From Allobosea vaviloviae (lineage in GTDB: Bacteria; Pseudomonadota; Alphaproteobacteria; Rhizobiales; Beijerinckiaceae): a stretch of DNA of 64,000 nt. A program made the translations under genes and the position numbers. The stretch covers positions 248,001 to 312,000 of the forward strand of contig NZ_LGSZ01000048.1 in the NCBI RefSeq assembly GCF_001298265.1, given 5' to 3'. The notes beneath the pieces are model-generated. The model saw only the letters and a program-made list of their open reading frames with translations, was not told where the DNA came from and did not search any database. The stretch's first letter is position 1. Each line of letters starts with the position of its first letter. Of the stretch, positions 61,725 to 64,000 are shown one piece after another.

Positions 61725-62434
61725 TTGTCTGCGAGCCGGCTCGTTGCGCTTCTGCAACGGTCCCTGCGTCATCAAAATTCGACGCCCCAATCGCGATTCC
61801 ACAACGTTTCCGAGCCTTTACAGGCTTGACTCCACTGAGGCTTTCAGGGCTGCAAATCGGCCATTCGGGCCGCCGTGACCGCGCAGTGAAAGCGCTTATT
61901 TTTCATGAGTTTAGCGGGCAAAGCATTTCTCCTCCGGGAATCGTGACGACTCCTGGGCACCGCGCCGCCCACCCCGAAAAAAAAGATTCGGGGGTCGCGC
62001 CATCTCTCCCTGGTAAAGAAAATGTTAAGTCCCACAGGCAATTGCGAGCCGGCTGCCTGCAGGTCGCGAAGCCTCTGCGGGGGGTGACTCAGGGGAGCCG
62101 GCGAAGCGGGATATTGCGGCCCTTCGAGAGCGCCCTGTAAGGTCTTTTTCAACGCCGGGCGGACAGCGATGACCAGCCGGGGTTTCCACAAGATTATCGG
62201 TTCTTGGCTCGCGACCTGGAGGTTGGAGGATGCGGCTCTTTGTCTTTTTCTAGCTGAGATGAAGTGCGGCTTCGTCCTGCGACGAGCCTTTCAAGCGTAA
62301 TCGATCATATCGGACCGGGAAACCGGCGGACGGATCACGTTCGCGGGAGCCCTTGTCCTTTGACCGGACAGAACAGCTCCGGCCCGGCGGCCACTTTGTG
62401 GCCGTCGCGGTCAGGCGCGTAAATTTTGGAAGAA
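61725..62434. other. Long intergenic region ahead of dnaA
   Basis: About 710 bp without a credible gene. It is less GC-rich than its surroundings, with short AT tracts (61896-61913, 61978-61989, 62013-62028). A hairpin ACCCCGAA / TTCGGGGT encloses an A8 run near 61971-61995. TTTCCACA (62183-62190) and ATTCCACA (61797-61804) resemble weak DnaA boxes but miss the consensus at two or more positions. No tRNA or small RNA is recognised. It presumably holds the dnaA promoter and regulatory sites, and could hold part of an origin; this cannot be decided by eye. Confidence 0.45.
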
Positions 62435-63985
62435 ATGGGGCAAATGATGTTCGAGCGGCAGCAAATGGGCGAAGCGGTGGAGGTTGCGTCGGCGTCGATG
62501 GTGGCAGCGCTGGTGGAATCGCGACCGGCTGATTTCGACCCTGAGCCCGCGGGCGCGCTTCAGGCGTCGCCGGTGGAAGCCTGGGACCGCGTGCGGCGGC
62601 GTCTGCGGGCGGAGCTTGGCGAGGACGTGTTCTCGAGCTGGTTTGCCCGTGTCGAACTCGGCGACATCGTCGATGGCGTCGCCTACCTCACCGTGCCTAC
62701 GCGCTTTCTGAAAAGCTGGCTCGAGGCGCATTATGCCGAGCGGCTGCGTGTCAACTGCATGGCTGAACTGCCTGCCCTCAATGGCGTCATGCTGTCGGTG
62801 CGCCAGGTGTCCCGCGACATGTCACAGCAGCCCCCGGCCGAGATCGTCGCCCTGCGCAGCCGGCCGTCGACCGTGACGCCTGCCGAGCCCAGGCCCGCCC
62901 AGGCAGGCCGTCAGGCAGAGCCCTGCGAACGGGATCTGGTCGATGCCTGCGGCACGCTGCTCGACCGCCGGATGAACTTCCAGGCCTTCATCGTCGGCAA
63001 GTCGAACCAGCTCGCCTTCGCCGCAGCCGAGCGCATCGCTGCGGCCCCGGCCGGCACCGCGCCCTACAACCCGCTCTACATCCATGCCGGCGTCGGGCTG
63101 GGCAAGACGCATCTGCTGCAGGCGATCGCGCAGGAGGCGCGCAGCCAGGGCAAGCGCGTCGCCTATTTCACCGCAGATCGCTTCATGTACGGCTTCGTCG
63201 CCGCGCTGAAGTCCCAAACGGCGCTGGCTTTCAAGGAAAAGCTGCGCGGCATCGATCTGCTCGTCGTCGACGACGTCCAGTTCATCCAGGGCAAGTCGAT
63301 CCAGCAGGAATTCGGACACACGATCAACGCGCTGATCGACGCCGGCAAGCAGATCGTCGTCGCCGGCGACCGCATGGCCAATGATCTCGAAGCGCTCGAC
63401 GAGCGCATCCGCTCGCGGCTGGGCGGCGGGCTCGTGGTCGAGGTCGGCGATCTCGACGAGGGGCTGCGGGGCAAGATCCTCGCCAACCGGCTGGACACGC
63501 TGCACGCGGCCCATCCGAATTTCCACGTCAACCCCGATGTCGTCACCTATGTCGCCCGCGTCGTCGCCACCAATGGTCGCGATCTGGATGGCGCCGCCAA
63601 CCGCCTGCTCGCCCATGCGACGCTGTCGGGCCAGCCGGTCTCGCTGGAGACCGCAGAAGCCGCGATCCGCGATCTGGTGCGGACGCGCGAGCCACGCCGG
63701 GTGAAGATCGAGGACATCCAGAAACTGGTCGCGACCCGCTACAATGTCAGCCGCGCCGACATCCTCTCGGAGCGCCGCACCGCCGCCGTGGTCAAGCCGC
63801 GCCAGATCGCGATGTATCTGTCCAAGGCACTGACGCCGCGCTCCCTGCCCGAGATCGGCCGACGCTTCGGCGGGCGCGACCACACGACGGTGCTTCATGC
63901 CGTGCGCAAGATCGAAAAGGCGATCACCGAGGATCGTTCGCTGCATGACGAGGTCGATCTGCTGAAGCGCATGCTGCAGGAGTGA
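62435..63985 (+). CDS. dnaA: Chromosomal replication initiator protein DnaA
   Basis: About 516 aa with the four DnaA domains. Domain I ~residues 45-130 (WDRVRRRLRAELGEDVFSSWF), a linker (II), AAA+ domain III with Walker A HAGVGLGKTHLLQA and Walker B LLVVDDVQFIQGKS, and DNA-binding domain IV with VSRADILSERRTAAVVKPRQ and the signature FGGRDHTTVLHAV. ATG 62435 has GGAAGAA immediately before it; TTG 62426 and ATGs 62444/62447 are alternatives. N-terminal ~40 residues (FERQQMGEAVEV...) form an extension not seen in E. coli. It is the last gene in the window. Confidence 0.96.
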   Translation: MGQMMFERQQMGEAVEVASASMVAALVESRPADFDPEPAGALQASPVEAWDRVRRRLRAELGEDVFSSWFARVELGDIVDGVAYLTVPTRFLKSWLEAHYAERLRVNCMAELPALNGVMLSVRQVSRDMSQQPPAEIVALRSRPSTVTPAEPRPAQAGRQAEPCERDLVDACGTLLDRRMNFQAFIVGKSNQLAFAAAERIAAAPAGTAPYNPLYIHAGVGLGKTHLLQAIAQEARSQGKRVAYFTADRFMYGFVAALKSQTALAFKEKLRGIDLLVVDDVQFIQGKSIQQEFGHTINALIDAGKQIVVAGDRMANDLEALDERIRSRLGGGLVVEVGDLDEGLRGKILANRLDTLHAAHPNFHVNPDVVTYVARVVATNGRDLDGAANRLLAHATLSGQPVSLETAEAAIRDLVRTREPRRVKIEDIQKLVATRYNVSRADILSERRTAAVVKPRQIAMYLSKALTPRSLPEIGRRFGGRDHTTVLHAVRKIEKAITEDRSLHDEVDLLKRMLQE

Positions 63986-64000
63986 GGATCGACGCTGCTC

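Noticed and set aside
61797-62190. Strong DnaA boxes defining oriC
   Set aside because: The two TTCCACA matches depart from TTATCCACA at two or more positions, so they do not establish an origin.
1-64000. tRNA, rRNA or CRISPR
   Set aside because: No cloverleaf-like sequence, rRNA segment or regularly spaced direct repeat array was noticed, though a covariance search was not possible.

Overview
The window is a high-GC, densely coded chromosomal segment from an alphaproteobacterium, most likely of the order Hyphomicrobiales (Rhizobiales) and resembling Bosea or a close relative. The evidence is gene order and content: an hrcA/rph/rdgB/hemW block, a divergent LpoA-like lipoprotein against rsmI-yraN-gshB, nth next to a DUF2244 gene, and dnaA next to rpsT with mutM, ubiE and ubiB close by. 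The genus is inferred from overall similarity, not from a marker search. I saw no rRNA, tRNA, CRISPR array, transposase or prophage, so this is chromosomal backbone with modest accessory insertions.

Layout. 1-6.2 kb: the 3' part of an unrecognised gene, lepA, a permuted NlpC/P60-type protein, an XRE-cupin regulator with a GNAT acetyltransferase, a DUF3297 protein and an ankyrin protein. 6.2-14.8 kb: hrcA, rph, rdgB, hemW, LpoA-like lipoprotein, rsmI, yraN, gshB and a MoeB/ThiF-type E1 enzyme. 15.0-23.5 kb: a nucleoside uptake and salvage run, made of a BMP-type binding protein, tandem ATPase, two permeases, cytidine deaminase, purine nucleoside phosphorylase, deoxyribose-phosphate aldolase and thymidine phosphorylase. 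23.5-26 kb: a GhrA-like reductase and a secreted phytase-like esterase. 26-29.4 kb (minus strand): a xylose/ribose-class ABC importer. 29.5-37 kb: nth, DUF2244, a secreted epoxide-hydrolase-like enzyme facing a broken LysR gene, an Ada-like protein, and a minus-strand catabolic cluster (FAH-family enzyme, PfkB kinase, trans-3-hydroxyproline dehydratase). 37-41.6 kb: ugpBAEC. 41.7-48.4 kb: polA, then an AI-2E transporter and a DUF883/holin-like pair, both units behind consensus-quality EcfG promoters, then an orphan CHASE3 histidine kinase. 48.4-53.3 kb (minus): amn, coaBC, dut, an Rrf2 regulator and cysK. 53.4-55 kb: a SRPBCC/DUF1579/VOC trio. 55-64 kb: ubiB, ubiE, mutM, lipocalin, enoyl-CoA hydratase, a PLP dehydratase, rpsT and dnaA.

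The strongest structural theme is a set of intergenic palindromic elements in at least five sequence classes. Several sit at gene junctions inside ABC-transporter operons. The nucleoside operon carries a different class at four successive junctions, and the xylose-type and ugp operons carry one each. This could tune subunit ratios through mRNA processing, but that is inference.

The strongest regulatory signal is the pair of GGAAC-N16/17-CGTT promoters about 1.2 kb apart, which places the AI-2E transporter and the DUF883/holin-like genes in the EcfG general stress regulon. Other signals are an ATTCC/GGAAT inverted repeat over the -10 of a possibly leaderless XRE gene, AATTCA repeats between an Rrf2 regulator and cysK, and alternative hairpins ahead of the BMP gene. 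I found no obviously new multi-gene defence or mobile system here.
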